Of a stretch of DNA of 64,000 nucleotides, positions 17,705-27,596 are shown piece after piece. Location of the stretch: NCBI GenBank assembly GCA_041391365.1, contig JAWKOC010000001.1:434001-498000 (forward strand), in the 5' to 3' direction. How positions within the stretch are numbered: position 1 is the stretch's first letter; every line of letters starts with the position of its first letter. The notes under the pieces are model-generated. The model was not told the origin of the DNA. It saw only the letters and a program-made list of their open reading frames with translations, and made no database searches. The DNA comes from JAGRAX01 sp041391365. GTDB taxonomy: Bacteria > Bdellovibrionota_G > JALEGL01 > JAGRMV01. Position numbers and translations under genes: made by a program.

Positions 17705-18364
17705 TTAGGGTGAGTTGAATTGCTCACAATTCATAGGAAGAGATTGATCGGCGATCAAATCCATAGGCAAATGAATTTGATTGATTTCATCCGAGGAGAC
17801 AAATGTACCGGCCCATGCATAGTAATCGCTCAATCCTTCTGATCCGATCAGATTGATCGTAAGACAATCTATTCGTCTTTCTTTTTGAGTTTGTTGGTTT
17901 TTAGATTTGAGAGAGGATGCAGATTTTCCACTGATTTTTTGGTCTGAGCGATACCCCACAGGTATTCGATTTTTGGATTGGGACCATTCAAGGATATGAA
18001 AAAGTTGATGCACAAGTGCAGCTTTCAAAGCTGAGTCCGTGGGTGCAATTTCATTGAAACGTTTGGGGTGATACTGAATGCGAAAATATCTTTTTCGTGC
18101 ATCTTTGGAGGTTCCCCACGTAAGAGTACTCATCAAATGATCAGGGTGAATGTAGGGAGAAACTTCAATATGATAGATGGAAATGCTTTTGAGGGAACAA
18201 TGGTCGGCATGAGGGGTCTCGCTTTTTCGCAAATCTGGAAACTGCTCATCAATGAGAGAACAAACCATGGTCTCTACTCTCGATTGGATGGAAGCCAATG
18301 CTTTTTGGGGATGCATGAAAATGGTAACCCATAGACACAGAGCAATCGAAAAAACGGTTTTCAT
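17705..18364 (-). CDS. Secreted protein of unknown function
   Basis: About 219 residues. A signal peptide is clear: MKTVFSIALCLWVTIFM followed by HPQKALAS. ATG 18364 starts it, and a longer frame to 18439 would add an implausible polar extension before the signal peptide. The mature part contains six Cys. HQLFHILEW resembles a possible metal-type helix but is not a proven motif. No family is recognised. It precedes the MATE gene by 11 bases on the same strand. Confidence 0.7.
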   Translation of the reverse strand: MKTVFSIALCLWVTIFMHPQKALASIQSRVETMVCSLIDEQFPDLRKSETPHADHCSLKSISIYHIEVSPYIHPDHLMSTLTWGTSKDARKRYFRIQYHPKRFNEIAPTDSALKAALVHQLFHILEWSQSKNRIPVGYRSDQKISGKSASSLKSKNQQTQKERRIDCLTINLIGSEGLSDYYAWAGTFVSSDEINQIHLPMDLIADQSLPMNCEQFNSP

Positions 18365-18560
18365 ACAAGGTGTCGGTATCCTACTTTTTTGATTTCGACC
18401 AGACCTTGGTGAACTTTGCGAAGGGTATGGTTCCCTCACGTACTTATTTGACGCAAAAAGCTATTTTTGATGCTTGATTCTAGGTTTGATCTTATATATT
18501 TCCATTCCCAGATTTTGGTGAAAGTTCGTCACCAGGAAAAACAATTTTAACTTCAGGAGA

Positions 18561-19108
18561 ATGTCCATGAAAAAATATGTTGCCATGCTGTTTGTGGCTT
18601 TTGCTTTCCTAGCAGGGAATGTCCAGGCCAATACGTCAACCACGATTCCTTTGATCAATGATCAAAATTATGGAGTGGGTCAGGGAGATCTTGAGTTGTC
18701 ATTTTCAATGACGCCTCAATTTTATAGTGTATCCGGCAATAGCAGTAATTCATTTTCTTTCAATATCGGAGGAAACTACTTCATTTCAGAAATCTTTGCT
18801 CCGGGTGTGGATCTAAGCATCAATGCATCCAGCGGATACAGCTATGTAAGTTTTCTTCCCAATGTCCAAGCTACTTGCCTATGCCAACCAATAGCCGTGT
18901 GATGCCATTTGCTCAAGCTGGGTTGGGTGCGGTATCCAATGATGGAAACGGACAATTTGCATTGCTTTTTGCTGGAGGCGTGAACTACATGTTGACCAGA
19001 AGTGTCGCCATTGGTGCTCAGCTTCGATACCAGATGTCTACAGGATCTGGATTTACAGCTCATGCATTCACCATTCCGGTTGCATTTGCTTTGTATTTTG
19101 GAATCTAG
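18561..19108 (+). CDS. Small outer-membrane beta-barrel protein; one frame break
   Basis: A signal peptide (MKKYVAMLFVAFAFLAGNVQA) is followed by alternating hydrophobic strands (LELSFSMTPQFYSV, FSFNIGGNYFISEIFAPGVDLSIN). The frame shifts near 18870, and the remainder (RVMPFAQAGLGAVS, FAGGVNYMLTRSVAIGAQLRYQM, TIPVAFALYFGI) completes a barrel of about 180 residues ending in a C-terminal aromatic strand. It resembles OmpW/OprF-like or OMP_b-brl proteins. AGGAGAA precedes ATG 18561, and ATG 18567 is an equal alternative. A strong terminator follows at 19142. Confidence 0.75.
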
Positions 19109-19141
19109 TTGATTCACTTTTTTCAAAGTGCATCTATGAAA

Positions 19142-19176
19142 GCCTCTTTTGTCATTCACAAAAGAGGCTTTTTTTT
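19142..19176 (+). terminator. Rho-independent terminator
   Basis: An 11-bp perfect stem (GCCTCTTTTGT with ACAAAAGAGGC, loop CATTC) is followed by eight T. It ends the beta-barrel gene transcript. Confidence 0.92.
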
Positions 19177-19188
19177 GCTGGGGACATT

Positions 19189-19383
19189 GTGTTGACTTTT
19201 GATCTTGCTGAGCAGCTCATTCGTTGTCCTTATTGTGGAGAGTCTTTGGTGGTTGAGATTGACCCAAGTGTGTCTTTTCAGGAGTACATTGAGGATTGTC
19301 AGGTGTGTTGTAGACCCATCGTGTTTCATGTTCAGTGGAGTGAAGAAGATGTTTCTGTAAAGGTAAAAACTGATTGTGAATAA
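19189..19383 (+). CDS. CPXCG motif-containing cysteine-rich protein
   Basis: A 64-residue protein with CPYCGE near the N-terminus and EYIEDCQVCCRPIVF in the middle, the exact signature of the Cys_rich_CPXG family. The four Cys probably bind zinc. Function is unknown. GTG 19189 (followed by TTG) is the most plausible start. It follows the terminator by 12 bases and has a neighbouring GNAT gene 9 bases downstream. Confidence 0.85.
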   Translation: MLTFDLAEQLIRCPYCGESLVVEIDPSVSFQEYIEDCQVCCRPIVFHVQWSEEDVSVKVKTDCE

Positions 19384-19392
19384 AACAAACCA

Positions 19393-20181
19393 ATGAACTC
19401 GGAAAAGAAAGAATTTGAAGAGGCCTTTTTGAAGCTGTTTGAAGTTTCCGAAGTTCCTGACCTTGGTATGCAAGCTGAAGTCATGGATTGCTTTGATCGA
19501 TATGTTGGAGAAGGAAATGAACCTTGTTTTTATTCCTTGCGATGGAAAAAGCCTATGTCGACGGACGCAGCAGGTGATCATATCGATACTGAAAAAAAAA
19601 TAGCTTTAGAACGCGGTAGAGTATCTATGGAGTGGAAGTCGTATGACATTCCATCAATGCCGAATTTGGATGATGTATTTCTTTCTCGTGGGTTCATCAT
19701 GAAAAGAAAAATGCAGTTGATGTATATTTCTGTTGCCAAGTTGAAGGTGCCTGGTTCTCCTCGAGTAGATTGCAGACAGATTGAAACGGAAGATCAGTTT
19801 GAGGAACTTCTATCCATTGGAAAAGAGGTTTTTGAAGAAGATATGACGTGGTTAAAAAATGGCTTGAGACACGAAATTTTTCAAAAAAAGAACCTAGTAC
19901 GAGCTTATCTTGCGTATGTAGATGGAAAGGCTGCCTCTACATCATGGATCAAATTGTTTGGGAACGTAGGTTTTTTGTTTGGGGGGAGCACCCGTCTCGA
20001 GTTTCGTGGGCAGGGGGCCTATCGCTCGTTGCTTCGAGAAAGACATCAATTTGCAAAAGAGCAAGGAGCATCGTTTTTGATGGCCGAATGCACACCATTT
20101 AGTCAAATCATTTTAGAATCTCTTGGATTTTTGCAAGGTGGAGTCATCAAACAATGGGTCACTCATCTTGATTCATTTTGA
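19393..20181 (+). CDS. GNAT family acetyltransferase
   Basis: A 262-residue protein. The N-terminal half is unassigned. The C-terminal half carries a GNAT fold: VRAYLAYVDGKAASTSWIKL, GGSTRLEFRGQGAYRSLLRER (acetyl-CoA pyrophosphate loop, RGQGAY) and QIILESLGFLQ. Its substrate is unknown. It starts 9 bases after the CPXCG gene, so the two may be cotranscribed. Confidence 0.83.
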   Translation: MNSEKKEFEEAFLKLFEVSEVPDLGMQAEVMDCFDRYVGEGNEPCFYSLRWKKPMSTDAAGDHIDTEKKIALERGRVSMEWKSYDIPSMPNLDDVFLSRGFIMKRKMQLMYISVAKLKVPGSPRVDCRQIETEDQFEELLSIGKEVFEEDMTWLKNGLRHEIFQKKNLVRAYLAYVDGKAASTSWIKLFGNVGFLFGGSTRLEFRGQGAYRSLLRERHQFAKEQGASFLMAECTPFSQIILESLGFLQGGVIKQWVTHLDSF

Positions 20182-20185
20182 GTGA

Positions 20186-20608
20186 CTACGATTTGAATAA
20201 GATTCTATCTGCAGAAAACTTTCCGGGACCAAAGGTGTACAGCAACATGGAAATGGTCAAATACACTAGAGCCAATTCATAGGATGCGCCTCTTCCAACA
20301 AATGGATCTCCATGCACCATCGCGTGAAAATAGATGGCGACAGACATGGTACAAAAAATCCCCACACTGGCCAACGGAGTCAAAAGACCGACCATCCAAA
20401 ACATGCCACCTATGAATTCAGACAAAGCTGCAAGAAACTGAAACACCCCTGGAACTGTGGCTTCTGGTCCCATCCATCCCATGGGATTTTGAATCTTTGG
20501 AAAACCATGCATCACAAATGCTAGTCCAGCTACAAAACGTACCATAAGAACGACCAGAGAGACTTTGGTTCCTGTGGGCTGAACTTGAAATATCGAACGT
20601 ATGCTCAT
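20186..20608 (-). CDS. DoxX family membrane protein
   Basis: About 140 residues with four hydrophobic segments. VRFVAGLAFVMHGFPKIQNPMGWMG is the typical DoxX start, and SEFIGGMFWMVGLLTPLASVG follows. Three in-frame ATGs occur at 20617, 20614 and 20608. AAGGAG at 20618-20623 abuts the first, so 20608, with 9-base spacing, is preferred. It is divergent from the glutathione transferase gene across about 75 bases. DoxX proteins are often linked to thiol or redox stress. Confidence 0.85.
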   Translation of the reverse strand: MSIRSIFQVQPTGTKVSLVVLMVRFVAGLAFVMHGFPKIQNPMGWMGPEATVPGVFQFLAALSEFIGGMFWMVGLLTPLASVGIFCTMSVAIYFHAMVHGDPFVGRGASYELALVYLTISMLLYTFGPGKFSADRILFKS

Positions 20609-20682
20609 AGACATCATCTCCTTATGATTTTCATATAAGATGTGTAGTTATAGATCAAATTTCTATGATATGAAAAAACAGC

Positions 20683-21315
20683 ATGGAAAAAGAAACAAAC
20701 CTCAAACTCATCGGCTGTCGAGGAACAGGTTCTGCGATCGCCGAGGCATTTTTGACCCTTGCAGATCTTTCGTATGAGGTAGAAGAAGTCGATTACGACA
20801 AAGAGTCAAAACAAAGGCATTATCTGAGGTCACTGAACCCTCTGATTCAGGTTCCAACGTTGGTTTTGCCAGATCAGTCTGTATTGACAGAAACGTTTGC
20901 CATCGCACAATATGCACAGTTGATGTGTCCCGAATATACTTTTATTCCTTCTCAGGACATTCATTTTTGGCGTTGGATCATGTTCATCAATGCTGCCATT
21001 TATCCTACCTTTACGTATGGAGATTCGCCCCAAAAATGGGTGCGTCCATTGGACGGACAGAAAGACTTGAGAAAATCGACCGATGACCGTCGCAAACAAT
21101 TGTGGGGTCAAATGGAGGGCCAAGGTAAGCTTCCCTATTTTCTTGGAGATGAGTTTTCGGCGATTGATATTTATATTTATGTAATGAGTCACTGGAGACC
21201 TGGATACGATTGGTTCGTTCAATCTTGTCCAAGACTGGCCTCGATCGCTCAAAAAGTGGAAATGCATCCAAAGTTGCAAGATCTGTGGGATGTTCATTTT
21301 TCCACGGAAGGGTAG
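20683..21315 (+). CDS. Glutathione S-transferase family protein
   Basis: A 210-residue protein. The N-terminal thioredoxin-like domain includes KLIGCRGTGSAIAEAFLTLADLSYE, NPLIQVPTLVLPDQSVLTETFAI (the cis-Pro and Glu-Thr/Ser motif), and the C-terminal helical domain includes LPYFLGDEFSAIDIYIYV. This is typical of cytosolic GSTs. It lies next to Ada and opposite DoxX. The specific conjugation substrate is unknown. Confidence 0.88.
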   Translation: MEKETNLKLIGCRGTGSAIAEAFLTLADLSYEVEEVDYDKESKQRHYLRSLNPLIQVPTLVLPDQSVLTETFAIAQYAQLMCPEYTFIPSQDIHFWRWIMFINAAIYPTFTYGDSPQKWVRPLDGQKDLRKSTDDRRKQLWGQMEGQGKLPYFLGDEFSAIDIYIYVMSHWRPGYDWFVQSCPRLASIAQKVEMHPKLQDLWDVHFSTEG

Positions 21316-21391
21316 ATTCTACTCTCATCGAAATTGCTTGTTCATTTTTCGGTTGAGGAAGTATTTCTGAATCCTGTAAAGGTTGAAAGAT

Positions 21392-22453
21392 ATGACACTT
21401 CCTAGCCGAAAACGAATGTACAGGGCCTTGATTGAAAGAGACACTCATTTTGAGGGTGTTTTTTTTGTTGGAGTCAAAACCACTGGTATTTTTTGCCGAC
21501 CTTCTTGTCGAGCTCGAAAACCAAAACCGGAAAACGTTGAATTCTTTGCAAGGGCCAAACAGGCCATGCTTCATGGATATCGACCTTGCAAGGTATGTAA
21601 ACCTTTTCAAACCTCTTTGGATATTCCGGACTGGATGGAGTTGATTTTTTCATCTCTGGAAAAAAAGGAAGAGAAAGTCATGAAGGATGCGCAGATTCGA
21701 GACCTGGGGGTAGACCCTATTCGTGTTCGAAGATGGTTCCAAAAACATCATGATATGACGTTTCAAGCCTATCTACGATCGTTGAGAATTGGCATGAGTT
21801 TGGATCTTGTAAAACAAGGCGAGAAAGTAGTGGACGCAGCTTTTGGCAGTGGATACCAGTCGTTGAGTGGTTTTGGTCAGGCTGCCAAAAAACAAAGTGG
21901 CCAATTTCCTTTCAAAGCTTCGCAACAGACGTCTATTTATATTGATCGTATTTCTACGCCATTGGGTCCGATGATGATTGGGACAACAGAACAAGGACTT
22001 TGTTTGTTGGAATTTTGTGATCGAAAAATGTTGGAATCTGAGTTGAAAGACTTGCAAAAGCGTTTGAAGGCCAACATTTTTCAGGGAAAGAACACTCTTT
22101 CGTCATTGGTATCAAAGCAGCTCAATGAATACTTTCAAGGAAAGAGGAAAATATTTGATATCCCTTTGCATACTCCAGGTTCAGCATTTTCTGTAAAAGT
22201 TTGGAATGGATTGAAAGAGATTCCATATGGGAAAACACGATCCTATCAAGAACAAGCAGTTATGCTAAAAGATCCGAAAGCCATTCGAGCCGTGGCGAGA
22301 GCCAATGGAATGAATCGAATTGCAATCATCATTCCTTGTCATCGGGTCATTGGAAAAAATGGAAAATTGGTTGGCTACGGTGGAGGTTTGTGGAGAAAAC
22401 AACGACTTCTAGACCTAGAAATCAAAGGTGAAGTTTTGATGTCTTCTCTTTAA
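21392..22453 (+). CDS. ada: Bifunctional DNA-binding regulator / O6-methylguanine-DNA methyltransferase Ada
   Basis: About 353 residues with full Ada architecture. The N-terminal zinc/methylphosphotriester domain has FCRPSCRARKP and YRPCKVCKPF (four Cys). An AraC helix-turn-helix region follows (VDAAFGSGYQSLSGFGQAAKKQ). The C-terminal methyltransferase has SAFSVKVWNGLKEIPYGKTRSY and the active-site IIPCHRVIG. It repairs alkylated DNA and activates its own regulon when the N-terminal Cys is methylated. ATG 21392 is preferred to a TTG three codons earlier. Its stop overlaps the stop of the convergent gene at 22450. Confidence 0.93.
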   Translation: MTLPSRKRMYRALIERDTHFEGVFFVGVKTTGIFCRPSCRARKPKPENVEFFARAKQAMLHGYRPCKVCKPFQTSLDIPDWMELIFSSLEKKEEKVMKDAQIRDLGVDPIRVRRWFQKHHDMTFQAYLRSLRIGMSLDLVKQGEKVVDAAFGSGYQSLSGFGQAAKKQSGQFPFKASQQTSIYIDRISTPLGPMMIGTTEQGLCLLEFCDRKMLESELKDLQKRLKANIFQGKNTLSSLVSKQLNEYFQGKRKIFDIPLHTPGSAFSVKVWNGLKEIPYGKTRSYQEQAVMLKDPKAIRAVARANGMNRIAIIIPCHRVIGKNGKLVGYGGGLWRKQRLLDLEIKGEVLMSSL

Positions 22454-24059
22454 CAAATCAGCTGATCTGAAACGAATGAATGTGTTTTTCGACTGCGAAG
22501 TAGAAGAAAAATAGGGGAAAGATTTGATGGAGTGGGCCCAAGAGATTTTTCTACAAGTTCAAAATGGTTTTGATGGTTGTCGATCCACGTTAAAACTTGT
22601 TGGGTTTCAATGGCACCTTGAGGATGACCTGGGTAGCAAAGTACGCTCATCCATCCTAACGGTCTCAATAGACGATATGCTTGGTCAAAAGATTCTAGTG
22701 TTGTGGATGCAAGAGTCGTAATGGATTTGTCTCCATGGGGTAGGTATCCTAAGTTGTACATGATGATGTCCATGCAATTGTGCAGAGAGCGTGAAATTCT
22801 CATTTCCATATTGGTGTGAGATTCTTGAAAATATGAAATTCTCGATGCTGAGGTATGAAGATGCAAACGTTTTTTGTTGTTCAATGGCTTGTTTTGCAGA
22901 TCAAAAAGAAACAAAGAGATTTCCTTGAGGCCGTAAACCATTGGCCAAAAAAGTGTGTCCCAACATTGCCGCAGGTTGCATCGATGGCATTGGTGATTTC
23001 AGGAAGATGTTGTTTGATGTGCGTGTGGCATAGCCAGTCATAGGCATCAGTAACGTCCTTTGGAAGCGAAGCATCTTGCATCAAATGGTCGACCAAACAT
23101 TTCGAATAATAGGGAACTTTCAAACATGCTTTGCTGCCAAACCATTGAAGCAGATCAAGTTGTGGTGCTGAGGATGTCTTCCGATGAAAGGCATGTGACC
23201 GATGGTTGTGGGACGTATTCAAGCGATGGGCAACAAGGTGATACGAAAAATGTTTGAGATGTTCTTTTGCTCCAAGAGAAATTCTTTGGCTGCATTGCTG
23301 GGAGTACAATTCAGTTGTTCACGAGTAAGTTGGCTCCCAACATGATTCGATGATCATGGGTTGGCAAAAGCCAGTGGCCCCAATTTTTGTAAAATCTCAT
23401 CTTGAATGGTGGTGGATTCAAGTGAGGATTTCTCTCCTTTGGATGGATTGAGAGGCGAATACGAAAACCAAGGTTGAATCGAATTTGATGCCTTACCGTG
23501 CGATCGCTTGAGCTCCGGATGCCTCGGTATGAAATTCTAGAATTTTTATGTCTACATCATCATATACAAACGTTTCTTCAAGGAGAGATGAATGACCCTG
23601 CAAATCTTTTGATGAAGAGGACAAAAGAGATTTGATGTCGACATAGGCACTTGTTGTGACTTCTACGACAGGGTGTGTTTTTGTTGGCAAACATACTTTT
23701 GTGAAAGAGGAGTGTTTCCTAGGTAGTTTTGGTAAGCAGTGAGCAAAGCCTTTTTTGATAGTAGTCGATTTCGGAAAGTTTTGAGCAGTCGATGTTGGCG
23801 AACTTTATGAATGCTGAGTCCCACTATGATGATGAAGTGAGCCATACATCTGGTGGGCATGTTCCCAATAGTCGCCAAATTGGCTTACCAGATGAAGTCT
23901 GGGGCCAGAAATGGGGTTGATGATGCCTACGTAACAACCATGATGAAGAGTTATGATGTGAAGCATCAATCACCGGGTACAGCTCCGGCTCTTCGCAGGA
24001 AGTGAGCCAAAAAGACTTCCTGCGATGCCTTGGCCAACAATGATGAAATCATATTGCAT
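22450..24059 (-). pseudogene. Frame-broken fusion: MnmL/MnmC2-like FAD oxidoreductase + MnmM (YtqB)-type tRNA methyltransferase
   Basis: ATG 24059 opens YDFIIVGQGIAGS, a GxGxxG FAD-binding start. In successive minus-strand frames follow VGIINPISGPRL, IRPTTIGHMPFIGRHP and GSKACLKVPYYSKCLVDHL, the pattern of DAO-fold oxidoreductases such as the C-terminal half of MnmC. One open frame (22881-23309) then runs across the junction into AYDWLCHTHIKQH and AIDATCGN, the start of an MnmM/YtqB methyltransferase. That domain continues in the frame at 22450-22941 (FDLQNKPL, YNLGYLPHGDKSITT, CYPGHPQGA). Together the parts make about 535 residues, roughly 350 plus 190. Both activities belong to mnm5s2U34 tRNA synthesis. 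At least five single-base shifts or stops interrupt the gene. They may be sequence errors or real decay. Confidence 0.65.
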
Positions 24060-24121
24060 AAGCTTTCTCTATATCTTGTGATTTCGTACCGATAAAGGGC
24101 CAAATCGCAGGCATTGCATGG

Positions 24122-24194
<73 letters not shown>

Positions 24195-24354
24195 CTGATT
24201 GGTCCAAAAAAGGTGGCGCGAATGTACTCTTTTCAAGCTTTTCTTGGCAAATGAATTGTCGAAACCCATGTGGAATGATGCTGTGCGTTCTAGGAGATTG
24301 AGGAATTTCCCATTCAATTGTTCCTAGGCTTGATGTATTTGATATGACCTCTCC

Positions 24355-25542
24355 ATGAAAAAGCGCCACATTGTTTTCCTCATCGTTACCCACGATAACT
24401 GCCCCACCAGAAGTGAAGCTCCCGTGTTTCAATCTTCGGGAGAATATCGTTTGAACAATCCCGTATCCACGGTCATGATCAGTGGGTCGAACCTGGCTGT
24501 AACCGTCAATGCCAACATTACATTGAATCAAAGCTCTGGGGCCATCGTGGGGTTGGATTTGTCGACGGACCAGGTTCTTACCGATACTTTGCTACGCATT
24601 CCAAGTTTTGGTGGACGGTTTTTCATCAATCCAACCAACAAAAATATTTATGTGCCAGATCGTGAAAACAATGCTTTGCTCGTCTATCAATACAGTGTTC
24701 CAGGAACGGGGGGGTTGCCCATTTCTTTTTCTGCGGTCAACGTGCCCAGCCCTATATCTTCGAACTTGGCCAATGCGATTGAGACCGATGAAAATCCATG
24801 CAGTGTTCTTACGGCTCAATCAAGTATTCATGGGGATCTTGTGCTGGTAGCCAACAAGCTCACGGGAAGTATTACTTTTATTCGTGAGAGCAATCTAACC
24901 GCGATGGACATGAACACGGATTCTCAATTCAATGGCAAAAGACTATTTACAGCGGCCAATATTGGAGATTCATCGAATCAGTTTCCTGCAAGAGGGCTTT
25001 ATCGGTTGGTTGCGGATTCGAATTCCAATTTGATCTATGCAACATCTACCACGAGCAATGTGGTTCATGTCTTGGATCCTAATGATTTGAATGTAGAAGC
25101 CGCATTGGATTTTTCGGTGATTGCTGGAAGCACGAGAGACCTTCGTGGAATCACCTTTGATGGTGCTGGAAAAGGTTTTGTGGTTCATCGAGGTTTGAAG
25201 AGCTTAATTGTTTTTGATTCCTCGGTCATTGTAGACAATGGCATTGATATGGAAGTGGTTGTCCCGACAGTGTTGGCGACCATTCCATTGGGCAATGATC
25301 CAGAGGATGTTGTTTTGGACAACGGATTGTTGTTTGTTTCTCATGTGGGAGAAGAAAGCATTTATGTGATCAATGCGAACAACTACCAGGTTCAATCAAA
25401 AGTTTATTTGTCTGAGGGAGCTGATCCAGTTGATCTTTTTGTAGACTCTCCCAACAATCGGTTTTACTCTACGAATTTTTTCTCAGATTCAATTTCGGTA
25501 TTTGACTTAGCTTCATTCACTTTTACCAAGGATATCATGTAA
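24355..25542 (+). CDS. Secreted beta-propeller (YncE-like) protein
   Basis: A 395-residue protein with repeated blade-like segments: GAIVGLDLSTDQVL, NKNIYVPDRENNALLVYQY, DLVLVANKLTGSITFIRE, SNLIYATSTTSNVVHVLDPND and GLLFVSHVGEESIYVINAN. This is the YncE/surface-antigen beta-propeller style, one strand pair plus variable loop per blade. The N-terminus MKKRHIVFLIV is a likely export signal, but residues 12-20 are unusually polar and a small frame break there is possible. The following gene begins 1 base later, suggesting an operon of two exported proteins. Function unknown. Confidence 0.72.
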   Translation: MKKRHIVFLIVTHDNCPTRSEAPVFQSSGEYRLNNPVSTVMISGSNLAVTVNANITLNQSSGAIVGLDLSTDQVLTDTLLRIPSFGGRFFINPTNKNIYVPDRENNALLVYQYSVPGTGGLPISFSAVNVPSPISSNLANAIETDENPCSVLTAQSSIHGDLVLVANKLTGSITFIRESNLTAMDMNTDSQFNGKRLFTAANIGDSSNQFPARGLYRLVADSNSNLIYATSTTSNVVHVLDPNDLNVEAALDFSVIAGSTRDLRGITFDGAGKGFVVHRGLKSLIVFDSSVIVDNGIDMEVVVPTVLATIPLGNDPEDVVLDNGLLFVSHVGEESIYVINANNYQVQSKVYLSEGADPVDLFVDSPNNRFYSTNFFSDSISVFDLASFTFTKDIM

Positions 25543-25543
25543 C

Positions 25544-27497
25544 ATGAGAAAGGGTTCGATTGCTTTTGGAATGATGTGGGTGGTGTTGTTGCTGTCCTGT
25601 GGATCCAATCAAAATTTGATTCAATTTCAATCACGACCGGTTGATATCGATGTCACATCGAGCACCGTGAGCATCAATGGAAAACAAGTCAAATTAGCAT
25701 TTGTCTTGGATCAATTTTCTGCGCGGATTTCAGCCATGAGAACAGATCTTCACACTCGCCTTGATTTGGATCAAAACGATGATCCAGACAACTCTCCTCT
25801 TGCTGCTGGACAGGCTCCGATATCCATGACCTTGGATGAGGGTGTCAGTCCCATGCGCGTGTACAGTGCAGATATGGAAGGTAGGAACAAATTTTGCGTG
25901 GCTTGCATTGACAAACTCTTCTTTTGACAACGGCAATTACCGAGATGACTCCGCTTGATTTGGGAGGGGCTGTCATAATCGCGAGTCGAGCCATTGTGAA
26001 TTCGCCTTTGTCTCAAGCCATGCCCAGTGTCTATTCGATTGTTGTGGATGCAGGGACAGGGAACGGAAACATGGACCTTGGAAACGTCGAAATGGAAACT
26101 CAACTGGAAGTAAGAGGGTCCGTTTCAGGTCTTCAATCGAATCTTGCCTCCATCAATCAAGAATATGTATCCGACAACGGAGCATTGAGGTTTTTCTTGA
26201 GTCACTCCAGTTCATCCTTCGCCTCTTTCTGTTACGGTTCGATTTCAAACCTTGGTTTGCAATCCTTTTGGGCTTTCCAATGCGCCTTTGATAGAAGTGA
26301 ATGGCAGAAAAATGTATATTCCTGACCGACGGTGAAACGATTGGAGAGAGGAATTTGATTCTCGATAGACTTTTCATCACCGCCCACGGTAATACTCTTC
26401 TGTAAATTCTGGTCAAAGATTTGGTTTGTGGCGACCAAGCATTGTATGGATTGGATCAAAAATAGCGGCGCAAATGGTGCTTTGTACAAAATTGCTTTGC
26501 CTACATTGGCCCTCAACGTTGTCTCCCAATTTGCCTCTGGAGCCCATGCGGTGCGGATTTTTGAAAATCGAGTCTATTATTTATATGGAATCGCTGGGGC
26601 TCCTAAATCCGTTGGTTTGAGCTGTTGAACACACTGGGAACCAAGGTTTCTGAAATAGCCATGGAGTTTGCCTTGGATGCGTCTTTTTTTATCTAAAAGA
26701 TTCAACTCCTTATGCCATGGTCGGTCTAGCGTCCGGCAATCTGGATCAATTGAATCTTCACAACCTACGAATCGATCAATAGGATGATCGAAGTGGCTCA
26801 GAATCTTTCTTTAAGCTCCAATGTTCGTTTCTTTTGATGCGGGAAGCGTATCACAACCTGAGTTGATCTCCGCCAACACCAAAGACGTTTGGTCTAACCC
26901 AAAAAAGAATATTGGCAGTTGATTTACAACGGCAGGTGTCATCCCTGAATCAGCCGGTATCGTTGCGATTGCGGGTGCCAACGTAACGGTTCAATCCATT
27001 GACTTGGCGTCGTTGGGGGTCGCGGCAGGAGACAAGGTAAAGCATTTTGTCTTCGAAAGAAGAACTGGAAATTGCTTTCTGGTCAGTCCTCCCACCATCA
27101 CCTTTGGTGTCGGCTCCTTACTTGCTCAAGGGGCTGATACATGGTCGAGATCATGGTCGATGGAGAGTATTTGGTTTTTGGAAGTCGATCTGGTACTCAA
27201 ACAAATAGAGCTCTTGAAAGTCTCTCACAAAGTTATGTATCCGATGGGCAAGAAATTTCTTTGAAAATTCGACCTTCACTCGATTTTCCCACTAGTTCGG
27301 GTGATTTTTTCTCTTTTACCGTGTCTGATGGTGTGGAACCCGTACGCCTTGGGATTTCATCTTTGAGCAAAACGGTCACGGTGTTTGAAAATGCAGAAGG
27401 AAAGTTGTTCGCCTACGTGGGTCATTGGAGCGATGGGGAGATTTCGGTCGTTGACTTGAACTCAACCAAACCCAAAAAAATCCGATCTTTGTCCTAA
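25544..27497 (+). pseudogene. Frame-broken large lipoprotein of unknown function
   Basis: ATG 25544 opens a clear lipoprotein signal (GMMWVVLLLSCGS, lipobox LLSC). The frame stops at 25927. Coding-like segments in changing frames continue at 25924-26325, 26428-26628 and 27004-27264, and finally to TAA 27497 (LDFPTSSGDFFSFTVSDG, FAYVGHWSDGEISVVDL). The full span would encode about 650 residues, including beta-propeller-like strands similar to the preceding protein. The segment 26640-27000 has no long frame on either strand. It is either a decaying gene or a stretch of poor consensus. No specific family is recognised. Confidence 0.55.
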
Positions 27498-27596
27498 TGT
27501 ATCAAAATGAAAGAGAATTTTTTTTCCTTAGGTCTGTGTTTTAATCTTTATTGATAGATGCCGATTTGATAAGTGAATACCCTTTAGAGGATTGCT

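Noticed and set aside
20640..20662. TAGTTATAGATCAAATTTCTATGA as a third copy of the FNR-like palindrome
   Set aside because: It shares AGATCA but lacks the paired TGAT-N4-ATCA arms.
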